A stretch of DNA of 64,000 bases from Novosphingobium sp. TH158 (GTDB lineage Bacteria > Pseudomonadota > Alphaproteobacteria > Sphingomonadales > Sphingomonadaceae). The translations under genes and the position numbers were made by a program. The stretch's first letter is position 1; each line of letters starts with the position of its first letter. The DNA lies in contig NZ_PKRT01000001.1 of the NCBI RefSeq assembly GCF_002855555.1, positions 744,001-808,000 on the forward strand, given 5' to 3'. A model generated the notes under the pieces. It saw nothing but the letters and a program-made list of their open reading frames with translations. It was not told where the DNA came from and made no database searches. Shown one piece after another: positions 57,539 through 64,000 of this stretch.

Positions 57539-59266
57539 TCAGCGCACGACCCGTGCCTCCCAGTCTTCCGGCAGGGCGATCTTCTTCGCCACCGGGAAGC
57601 CCAGATAGCCGTTGTGCGCGAAGGCATAGGCATTCGTGCGCAGCGGATCGCCGGAAACCAGCACCATGAACTCGTCCGGCCGGGTAACGATCGGCACGAG
57701 CCGCTTGGGATCGTCGCTTTCGGCAAAGTCCGCCGGCAGGCGCCCCAGCATGACCTGATGCTTAAGGCTGCCGATCTTGAACTCGGTCCAGACGTTCATC
57801 ATCTGCTCGACCCGGCCAGCTTCCATGCGGGCATTGTCGAACAGGTACTGCTTTACGTCGTCCTTGCTCCAGCCGGCCTTGGCGATGGTTTCGGCCAGGA
57901 TCGGGCTGAGCACCAGCGCCGGTCGCAGGGTGCCGAACGTCAGCCCGCCGACGGTGAAGGATATCTCCCAGCCGGTTTCCTTGGCCACGCCATCCGCCAG
58001 ATAGGGCATCATCGCCTCGGGCGTTGCCCCGGTGACAGACGGCATGACATCGCCGCCCGTCATGCGGGTGATGGTGACGGTGTTGTCGCCCGTGGCAAAG
58101 CCCATGTCCTCGGCGTTCGACGGCCAGCCGATGGCGGCCAGCGCGTCCTCGTTCTCCGCCAGCACCACGCGGAAGGTATTGCCGAAGCAGCCCTTGTCCG
58201 TCTTGTGCAGGCGGAAGCCGGCGATGTTGCGCAAGGCAAGCCGCCAGAAACGGCCGACCGAGGTGTTCGGCTTGAACCCGTCGCGCAGCACGCCCTGGGT
58301 GTAGTTGAAGCCAAGCTGCTTGATGATCGGCCCGTTGAGGATGATCAGCGTTTCCGAACCCGGCGTGTTGCCCGAATGCTCCACGCCATACATCGGATCG
58401 GCCATGGCCTCGCCCAGGGCGATCAGGATCGGCATGTATTCCGGTCGGCACCCGGCCATCACGCCGTTCACCGCGATCGACCAGATCGTCACTGCGCGGC
58501 TTTCCGGCAGGACGATGCCCAGCGTCTCATCCGGATCGCGGTCGGTGTAGCTCAGGAACTCGGCGATCTTCTCGGGCGTTGGCGGAACGATGGGCAGACC
58601 GTCGCTCCATTCGCGCTCGTAGAAGAAATCGTTCACCTCCTCGAAGCTGCCGGTGAACACGACATCGCGCGATCCCGGCTCGTCTTCCAGCACCACCTCG
58701 TCCGGCTGGACGGTGAGGTTGGCGATCACTTCGGCAGCCGTAACCTCCACGGCGTTGCGGCGAATCTCCTCGACCGACTGCGCACCGGGATGGCCGACGA
58801 TCGTCGCCACCGGCAAGTTGGGATAGCCCAGCCCCATGCGCGTCGCATAGGCCTGACTCATGAACCCTTCGCATACCAGCGAAGCGGTCGGCACTCCGGC
58901 TTTTTCACATGCCTCGCTGGCCCGCAACACGGCGGGCGTGCAAGAACCTCAGCAGGCCATACTTGTTATGGCCGCGTCCACCCCTAGCTCCTTGAAGCGC
59001 TGGGGCAGCGAGGCGAGAATTTCGCGTTCGCTCTGGCCGTGGATATTGCCGAATTCCCGCCAGGAAATGAACTTCACGTCCGGATAGGTCTCGCGAAGCT
59101 TACCTTCCAGCGCGTCGTAGATCTCGTCACCGGCAAAGAGGAAATCCCACAACTGGGCCACCGTCTTGCCATTGAGCGTATCGAGCCGCCGCGCCAGCTT
59201 GCGGACCTTCAGCCGCCGCTCTCCGGACGGCCAGACGACCGAGTACTGGCCTTCCTTGCTTGCCAT
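57539..59266 (-). CDS. UGSC-family selenoprotein (in-frame TGA read as selenocysteine)
   Basis: One frame from ATG 59266 to TGA at 57539 would give 575 residues, broken only by TGA at 58951-58949 (codon 106). Around it the sequence reads M-A-C-[TGA]-G-S-C-T-P, so the TGA sits exactly at U of the motif for which the UGSC (seleno)protein family is named, with Cys105 and Cys109 flanking. The parts on both sides look like one protein: the N-part ends at the motif, and the C-part (LRASEACEKAGVPTASLVCE) has no convincing independent start or ribosome-binding site. A SECIS-like hairpin follows the TGA. Co-operonic with a thioredoxin-reductase-like gene 11 bases upstream, and AGAGGAT precedes the ATG. 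Biochemical role unknown; the thiol/selenol site suggests redox or reductive chemistry. Without the Sec machinery (outside this window) translation would end at residue 105. Confidence 0.85.
58920..58937 (-). promoter_or_regulatory. SECIS-like hairpin after the in-frame TGA
   Basis: Bases 12-29 after the TGA on the minus strand form a perfect 6-bp stem GCCCGC/GCGGGC with loop CGTGTT. In the E. coli fdhF SECIS the upper stem and 6-base loop occupy the same positions (12-17, 18-23, 24-29 after UGA), and the loop here carries a GU step like the SelB-binding loop. The bulged U of fdhF is absent. SelB recognition is inference. Confidence 0.65.
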
Positions 59267-59277
59267 CGTCTATCCTC

Positions 59278-60165
59278 TCACTTGCTTCCCGACAGGAAGC
59301 GGTGCGCTGCCTCGGCCGCGCTCACGCCTTCTGCCATTGCTTCGATCCCGGTGCCACCGAAACCCGCACGCGCGGCCCCGGCCAGGAAAATGCGCGGGTC
59401 GCCGCCCGCACAGGCGGCAACCAGCGGGTTGGCCGTGTCGATCCCGATAAAGGGGAATACGCCATCGCAGGCCAGCTCACTGACCTCTCCGCTGCGCAGG
59501 TTGCGCAGGGCAAGGCCCGTAACCTTCATGTCGCCGTGGATGGCGGTTACCTCGCTATCCCAGACGAACCGCACGTTATCGCGGGCATCCAGCTTGTCGA
59601 TGTGCTCGCGGCGCGCCTTCAGGGGGCTTCGGCAGACCATGGTCACCTGCCCGGCCACCCGGGAAAGGGTCATCGCCTCGTGCACGGCACCATCACCGCC
59701 ACCGATCACCGCAACATGCTTGCCGCGATAGAACCCGCCATCGCAGGTGGCGCAGCGCGATACGCCGCGGCCGGCAAATTCTTCTTCGCCCGGAACGCCC
59801 AGCTTGCGGAGCGAGCCGCCGGTGGCGACAATCACCGCATCGGGGGCGTAGGTTGCTCCATTGGCATCGGCCAGCGAAATCCTGTCGCCCAGTTCCAGCC
59901 GCTCGACCGCCGCATCGATCAGCCGCACGCCAACCTTCTGGCTCTGTTCGAGCAGGTGCATGGCAAGATCCTGTCCCGACCATGTGCCTGGAAACGGCAG
60001 GTCCTCAACCTCTCCCAGCGTGGCAACGAGACCGCCGTAGAGGCCCGACGCCTCGAACAGCGTGACCATCCGGCCCAGCCGGGCGGCCTGCCTGGCTGCC
60101 GAAAGGCCGGCAAGCCCGGCCCCGATCACGGCCACTTCCTCAAGGTTCTTGAGCCGCCTTGCCAC
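59278..60165 (-). CDS. Thioredoxin reductase-like flavoprotein
   Basis: 295-residue FAD/NAD(P)H disulfide reductase of the low-molecular-weight TrxR type. Seen: FAD motif IGAGLAGLSAARQAA, VIVATGGSLRKLGVPGEE, the redox pair in SRCATCDGGFYRG (CxxC), the NADPH motif IGGGDGAVHEAMTLS, and the C-terminal FAD motif IFLAGAARAGFGGTGIEAMA. The start is GTG at 60165 with GGGGAG upstream. First gene before the UGSC gene on the same strand, so it may reduce the UGSC protein; this is inferred from context. Confidence 0.9.
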   Translation of the reverse strand: MARRLKNLEEVAVIGAGLAGLSAARQAARLGRMVTLFEASGLYGGLVATLGEVEDLPFPGTWSGQDLAMHLLEQSQKVGVRLIDAAVERLELGDRISLADANGATYAPDAVIVATGGSLRKLGVPGEEEFAGRGVSRCATCDGGFYRGKHVAVIGGGDGAVHEAMTLSRVAGQVTMVCRSPLKARREHIDKLDARDNVRFVWDSEVTAIHGDMKVTGLALRNLRSGEVSELACDGVFPFIGIDTANPLVAACAGGDPRIFLAGAARAGFGGTGIEAMAEGVSAAEAAHRFLSGSK

Positions 60166-60322
60166 GACACTCCCCTACGTTGTTTGAACAGGTGATCAGC
60201 ACATCACGGCGCGTTCTGCAAGCCCGACACGCGAATTGGCATCGCCAACAAGCCATCGCGCCGTTGCCTCGCTGGCGCCATTCATCCAAGGAAGGGCAAA
60301 ATTGCATGAAGGAATCGGCGGG

Positions 60323-60817
60323 ATGGCAGGGATGGCAATCGAATCGGCGAAGTTCCGCCAGGTCCTCGGCAACTATCCCACCGGAGTCGCAGTCATCACC
60401 GCGCCTGGCCCGCAGGATGCGCCGGTGGGCATGGTGGTCGGCACCTTTACCTCGGTGTCGCTCGATCCGCCGCTCGTCGGCTTCCTGCCCGACAAGCGAT
60501 CGTCCACCTGGCCGATGATCGAACAGGCCGGCCACTTCTGCGTCAATGTCCTGGCGCGCGACCAGCTTGAACTGTGCGCCAAGCTGGCAAAGTCCGGGCC
60601 CGACAAGTTCACCGGGGTGCAGTTCGAACTGTCGGAACACAACCTGCCGGTGCTGGCAGGCTCGATGGTATCGATCGAATGCCGCCTTCATGCCGTGCAG
60701 GAGGCCGGCGACCACTGGTTCGTCACCGGACTGGTCCTTGGGCTGGAATCCCATCGCGAGACCGACCCGATGCTGTTCCACCGCGGGCAGTATGGAGGCT
60801 TTTCAGCCAACAGCTGA
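60323..60817 (+). CDS. Flavin reductase-domain protein
   Basis: 164 residues of the flavin reductase (HpaC/NtaB-type) fold: FRQVLGNYPTGVAVITA, GTFTSVSLDPPLVGFLPDK, HFCVNVLARDQLELC, KFTGVQFE and the ending MLFHRGQYGGF. Such proteins provide reduced FMN/FAD to two-component monooxygenases. Start at 60323 has AAGGA at good spacing; in-frame ATGs up- and downstream are alternatives. Divergent from the TrxR-like gene with 157 bases between. Confidence 0.87.
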   Translation: MAGMAIESAKFRQVLGNYPTGVAVITAPGPQDAPVGMVVGTFTSVSLDPPLVGFLPDKRSSTWPMIEQAGHFCVNVLARDQLELCAKLAKSGPDKFTGVQFELSEHNLPVLAGSMVSIECRLHAVQEAGDHWFVTGLVLGLESHRETDPMLFHRGQYGGFSANS

Positions 60818-60832
60818 ATCCGCCCCGGCGGT

Positions 60833-60861
60833 TTGACAGGCGCAGGCGCGCTTGTTGTACA
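60833..60861 (+). promoter_or_regulatory. Possible sigma70-type promoter of the SDR gene
   Basis: TTGACA (60833-60838) and TGTACA (60856-60861) with a 17-base spacer, 46 bases before the SDR start. The -35 is perfect; the -10 is weak. Confidence 0.35.
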
Positions 60862-60906
60862 CACGTTCAAATCCAGACCATCCAGACAGAGGGAAGAGGC
60901 TAGCAA

Positions 60907-61674
60907 ATGACACGTTCGCTCAATGGCAAGGTTGCCGTGATTACCGGCGCAGGTTCGGGCATGGGCCGCTCGATGGCGCTCCGCCTGGCAGAGGACAACG
61001 CGAAGATCGCGGTGTGGGACATCAACGGCGAAGGCGCGGAAGAAACGGCTCGCCTGGTCCGCGAAGCCGGCGGGACCGCCATTGCCATCCAGGCCGACTG
61101 CTCCGATGCCGCCGCGATCAAGGCCGCAGCCGAACAGACCCGCCGTGAACTCGGCCCGATCCTGATCCTCGTCAACAACGCCGGTATCGCGCCGTTCAAC
61201 AACTTCCTCGAAATCAGCGAGGAACTGCTGACCAAGGTGCTGAAGATCAACCTGGTCGGTCCGTTCCTCGTCAGCCAGGAATGCGTGCCCGACATGATCG
61301 CGGCCAAGTGGGGCCGGATCATCAACATCACCTCGTCCTCGGTTCAGTCGGGTTCTGCGCTGCAGACCCATTACACCAGCTCCAAGGGCGGGCTGCTTGG
61401 CCTTACCAAGTGCCTGGCGATGGCGCTTGGCGAACATGGCATCACCTGCAACATGATCCCTCCGGGATCGATCGATACCCCGATGCTGCGTGCTGCGGAT
61501 GTCATGCAGCAGCCGGGCGCAATCGAAGCTTATGGCAAGGCGCTTCCGGTTGGCCGCATCGGCCAGGGCGAGGACATCGCCGCAGCCGCTGCCTTCCTCG
61601 CTTCGGAAGAAGCCGGATACATGACCGGCCAGACGATCAGCGTGAACGGCGGCCGCTACATGGGTTCGGCCTGA
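60907..61674 (+). CDS. Short-chain dehydrogenase/reductase
   Basis: 255-residue classical SDR: TGAGSGMGRSMALRL (NAD(P)-binding TGxxxGxG), NNAGIAP, catalytic serine in INITSSSVQSG, Y-x-x-x-K in HYTSSKGGLLGL, and the C-terminal GYMTGQTISVNGG. An aspartate at the end of the second strand (VWDING) favours NAD(H). Substrate unknown; context suggests an alcohol or hydroxysteroid-like substrate. A possible promoter lies just upstream. Confidence 0.93.
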   Translation: MTRSLNGKVAVITGAGSGMGRSMALRLAEDNAKIAVWDINGEGAEETARLVREAGGTAIAIQADCSDAAAIKAAAEQTRRELGPILILVNNAGIAPFNNFLEISEELLTKVLKINLVGPFLVSQECVPDMIAAKWGRIINITSSSVQSGSALQTHYTSSKGGLLGLTKCLAMALGEHGITCNMIPPGSIDTPMLRAADVMQQPGAIEAYGKALPVGRIGQGEDIAAAAAFLASEEAGYMTGQTISVNGGRYMGSA

Positions 61675-61683
61675 TCCTGACCG

Positions 61684-62760
61684 CTACAGGATGATCGAGC
61701 AAAGCTCCGCCGGAGACGAACGCTCGATCATCCCGTAGGTAACCTGTCCGTCCCAGGTAAACCTCACCCCGCCCTGCTGGTTGTTGAAGCCATTGGTGCC
61801 GGGATTGCCCATGTGGAACGTGGCATTCACCGTCTCCCCGGCGATGTGGAACGTGCCCTCCGCTGTCTCGATCGCGCAGGAAACGTCATCGCCCTTCGGC
61901 ATGACACGGCGCAGGAACGGCGCATTGCGGACCTTGCCGGTCAGGAACTTCTCGCCCGTCCACACGTAGGCGTTGTTGTAGGTATCCTCCGGGTCCTCGC
62001 CGGGCAGCGGGGGATAGGTGATGAAACCGAAGGCACGGCCATCGGGGAAGACGGCTTCCATCCAGGCATGGCCGCGAAAGGCGCCCATCGGCCGCACGGA
62101 CTGGCGCCGGATGCGGCTGCCGAGGCAGTTGAAGGTCTGGACCTCGCCATCAATCGAAAGCTCGCCGCTGCCCCGGAAACAGTGCTCCACCCGCCAGCCA
62201 TAACCCATGGAACCGGCATCGGCGCGTTCGCGCTCGGTCATGCCTGCCAGCTTCTCCTCGCGATAGTCCTGCACCCATGACGGCGTGACCATCTCAAGCT
62301 CCACCGCCCAGTTGACCCGGGGGCGTCTGCGTCCTTCCAGTCCCTTGGATCGGCCCGGATCGGCATAGGCGCCGAATTCGCTGCGGATCTGCTCCTCCAC
62401 CGATCCTTCCCACGCCTCGCCATCATAGCTGACCGCCCAGCGACGGAATGGCTCCACGCAGCGGAAGATCATCCCGTCACTGCCCAGTGTATCAGACTTT
62501 CCCGAGGCACCGACTGAGGGAACGGTGTTGCCCACCCTGCTTTCGCGCAGCACCCTGCCATCGGCGAAGGCCACGTTCATGTCGAACCGGTGATGGTCCC
62601 ATGCTGCGCCCACAGCCTCGATCCCTACGCGCGGCAGGGCGAAACAGCCGTTCTCTTCAAAGATCCAGACCGATGCACTTTCGCGCATCTCCGGGTCTTC
62701 AGGGCGCGAAGGGAACATGTAATCGATGTCGATCGGCAGGCCGCCGGTCCAGTCCGTCAT
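61684..62760 (-). CDS. Uncharacterised lipocalin-like protein of a catabolic cluster
   Basis: 358 residues, no signal peptide. It appears as two beta-rich halves, an N-terminal one with MRESASVWIFEENGCFALPR and FDMNVAFADGRVLRE and a C-terminal one with SMGYGWRVEHCFRGSGELSI, SVRPMGAFRGHAWMEAVFPD and FGFITYPPLP. This resembles the paired DUF7065/DUF7064 (AttH/lipocalin-like) proteins that stand beside P450s and SDRs in steroid- and terpenoid-degrading bacteria; the family call is tentative. Start at 62760 has GGGAG before it. Possible hydratase or ligand-binding role. Confidence 0.7.
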   Translation of the reverse strand: MTDWTGGLPIDIDYMFPSRPEDPEMRESASVWIFEENGCFALPRVGIEAVGAAWDHHRFDMNVAFADGRVLRESRVGNTVPSVGASGKSDTLGSDGMIFRCVEPFRRWAVSYDGEAWEGSVEEQIRSEFGAYADPGRSKGLEGRRRPRVNWAVELEMVTPSWVQDYREEKLAGMTERERADAGSMGYGWRVEHCFRGSGELSIDGEVQTFNCLGSRIRRQSVRPMGAFRGHAWMEAVFPDGRAFGFITYPPLPGEDPEDTYNNAYVWTGEKFLTGKVRNAPFLRRVMPKGDDVSCAIETAEGTFHIAGETVNATFHMGNPGTNGFNNQQGGVRFTWDGQVTYGMIERSSPAELCSIIL

Positions 62761-62824
62761 GGCAATTCTCCCTGGCGCCATGGTGCCGCAATCCGGCGTC
62801 CGGGCAAGCCGCCGCAGCGATGCC

Positions 62825-63658
62825 TTAGCTGCCAAGCACCCGGCGCCGCGCATCCATAATGTCGGCAAGATGGTTCACCGGATCGCCCGCCGTCACCCCG
62901 GCCTCCACCGGCATCAGGATGCCCGTGATCTGCCTCGCACGATCGCTGGCAAGGAACAGTGCCGCCTGCGCGCAATCCTCTGGATCGCCGCGCCGCTTGA
63001 GGATCTGGTTGGACAGGTAGACCGCATCGACCTCGCGCTCCAACTGCGCGATCCGGTCATCTGCCGCCCCCTGCTGGAATGACGAAAGCTGTGTGCGGAT
63101 ATGCCCCGGCACGAGGCAGTTTACCCGGATGTTATAGCGGCCAAGATCGATGGCGGCAGACTTGCTGAACTGGTTCAGCGCTGCCTTCGATGCGCGGTAT
63201 GTCATCATCGCATGACCGGCCAGCGATCCCGCAATCGAGCTGTTGTTGAGGATGACCCCGCCGCCATGGTCCTTCATGTGCCGTGCGGCGATCTGTGTGC
63301 CGAGCATCGGACCCAGCACGTTCACCCGCATCACCCGGTCGAAATCGTCGAGCCGGTCGTCGATGAAATCGGGATAGGCGGCGCAGGACATTCCGGCATT
63401 GTTGAACATGATGTGGAGCCCGCCAAAGCGCGCAACGGCAAGATCGACCGCCGCCTGCACCTGATCGCGATCCGCCACGTCGGTGCGGACGAATACGGCC
63501 TTGTCGCCAAGGCTATCGGCCAGCCCCTGCCCACCGGCCTCGTCCATGTCGGCAATAACGACGCTGGCCCCTTCGGCGACGAACAGTTCAACCGAAGCCC
63601 GGCCGATCCCGCTCGCCCCGCCGGTGATGACGGCGACCTTTCCGGAAAGCTCGCCCAT
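62825..63658 (-). CDS. Short-chain dehydrogenase/reductase, P450-linked
   Basis: 277-residue SDR: TGGASGIGRASVELF, DMDEAG at the coenzyme-specificity loop (NAD-type), NNAGMS, catalytic serine in LNNSSIAGSLAG, Y-x-x-x-K in MTYRASKAALNQF, and a C-terminal VNCLVPGHIRTQL. ATG overlaps the P450 stop by one base (TGATG), so the two are translationally coupled. Probably oxidises an alcohol made by the P450. Confidence 0.92.
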   Translation of the reverse strand: MGELSGKVAVITGGASGIGRASVELFVAEGASVVIADMDEAGGQGLADSLGDKAVFVRTDVADRDQVQAAVDLAVARFGGLHIMFNNAGMSCAAYPDFIDDRLDDFDRVMRVNVLGPMLGTQIAARHMKDHGGGVILNNSSIAGSLAGHAMMTYRASKAALNQFSKSAAIDLGRYNIRVNCLVPGHIRTQLSSFQQGAADDRIAQLEREVDAVYLSNQILKRRGDPEDCAQAALFLASDRARQITGILMPVEAGVTAGDPVNHLADIMDARRRVLGS

Positions 63659-64000
63659 CAGGCTGACCTGCGGGTGAAAGTGATCGGCAGGCTCTCGATG
63701 GTGCGGGTCGCCACGGTCGGCACGTATCGGATATCCTCGACCGGGATGGCCAGCCGGATGTTGTCCATGCGCCGGACGATCTCACGAGCCATCACCTTCA
63801 CCTCCATGCGCGCCAGCGCCAGACCCACGCACCGGTGCGGGCCGCCGCCGAAGGCAACGTGGCGGGCAATGTTCGGCCGGTCCAGATCGAACTTGCGCGG
63901 ATCGGGGAACACCGTCTCGTCATCGTTGCCCGAGCCGTAGACGAGCAGCATGTGCGCGCCCTCGGGGATCGTCGTACCGCCTACGACCACCTCACGCGTC
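63658..64000 (-). CDS. Cytochrome P450, C-terminal part (5' end off the window)
   Basis: Only the last 113 or so codons are visible; the frame continues beyond base 64000 (TREVVVGGTTIPEGAHMLL). Seen are the meander VFPDPRKFDLDRPN and the haem-ligand loop HVAFGGGPHRCVGLALARME with the axial cysteine. Class I bacterial type, so it needs a ferredoxin and reductase, which are not visible here. Coupled to the SDR downstream. Confidence 0.95.
   Translation of the reverse strand, partial: TREVVVGGTTIPEGAHMLLVYGSGNDDETVFPDPRKFDLDRPNIARHVAFGGGPHRCVGLALARMEVKVMAREIVRRMDNIRLAIPVEDIRYVPTVATRTIESLPITFTRRSA

Noticed and set aside
57366..57608. Plus-strand frame of 80 residues in the aminotransferase/UGSC gap
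   Set aside because: No family resemblance, no convincing ribosome-binding site, and it runs into the 3' end of the UGSC gene on the other strand.
57539..58930. UGSC C-terminal half as an independent gene starting with GTG
   Set aside because: It begins 18 bases after the TGA without a ribosome-binding site, in the same frame as the upstream half, and would cut through the UGSC motif.
60183..60870. TTTGAAC shared by the two promoter regions around the flavin reductase gene
   Set aside because: Only seven bases agree between the copies; expected by chance in a window of this size.

Overview
The window is GC-rich, almost fully coding, and looks like chromosomal DNA of an alphaproteobacterium of the order Sphingomonadales (Novosphingobium/Sphingobium-like; the genus is an inference). 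Supporting signs are a circularly permuted two-piece tmRNA whose tag reads ANDNEALALAA, a surA-pdxA-rsmA operon, an ALAS-type hemA, a CtrA-type TTAA-N7-TTAA box and tandem Flp pilins. No insertion sequence, phage or CRISPR array was seen.

Layout. 1-2.9 kb: end of surA, then pdxA and rsmA. 2.9-7.4 kb: a PilZ protein, then M20 hydrolase-astA-astB (arginine succinyltransferase pathway). 7.4-8.2 kb: ssrA (tmRNA) and mscL on the minus strand. 8.4-11.1 kb: lemA, two TPM-domain proteins and a Nudix hydrolase. 11.1-17.4 kb: a minus-strand valine/isobutyrate degradation operon (mmsB, enoyl-CoA hydratase, HIBYL-CoA hydrolase, acyl-CoA dehydrogenase, a CoA-acylating aldehyde dehydrogenase) and a nitronate monooxygenase-like gene. 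17.5-20 kb: symporter, tRNA-Arg, mutT, three Flp pilins. 20-27.4 kb: M48-LysM protease, accA, xerD, a large exported protein, aroK, aroB, DUF3008. 27.4-37.4 kb: minus-strand propionyl-CoA to succinyl-CoA module (pccB, thiolase, mce, enoyl-CoA hydratase, mcm, pccA) with DUF488 and thioesterase genes. 37.5-57.3 kb: mostly housekeeping genes (gor, ybaK, pgi, lepB-rnc-era, topA, dprA, plsY, murI, hemA) plus an unusual DUF2853/OmpA-like fusion and an aminotransferase. 57.5-64 kb: a catabolic-looking accessory cluster (UGSC protein, thioredoxin-reductase-like protein, flavin reductase, two SDRs, a lipocalin-like protein, a P450).

How the parts work together. The valine operon should deliver a propionyl-CoA precursor and the 28-37 kb module carries propionyl-CoA to succinyl-CoA. 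Both start downstream of nearly the same palindrome (TTAAyTGGTCGATTAA), which suggests one shared repressor.

The most interesting signal is at 57,539-59,266. One reading frame is broken only by a TGA that falls exactly at the U of a C-U-G-S-C motif. A 6-bp hairpin follows in the same register as the E. coli fdhF SECIS. I read it as a selenocysteine-containing UGSC-family protein, co-transcribed with a thioredoxin-reductase-like flavoprotein inside a catabolic cluster.
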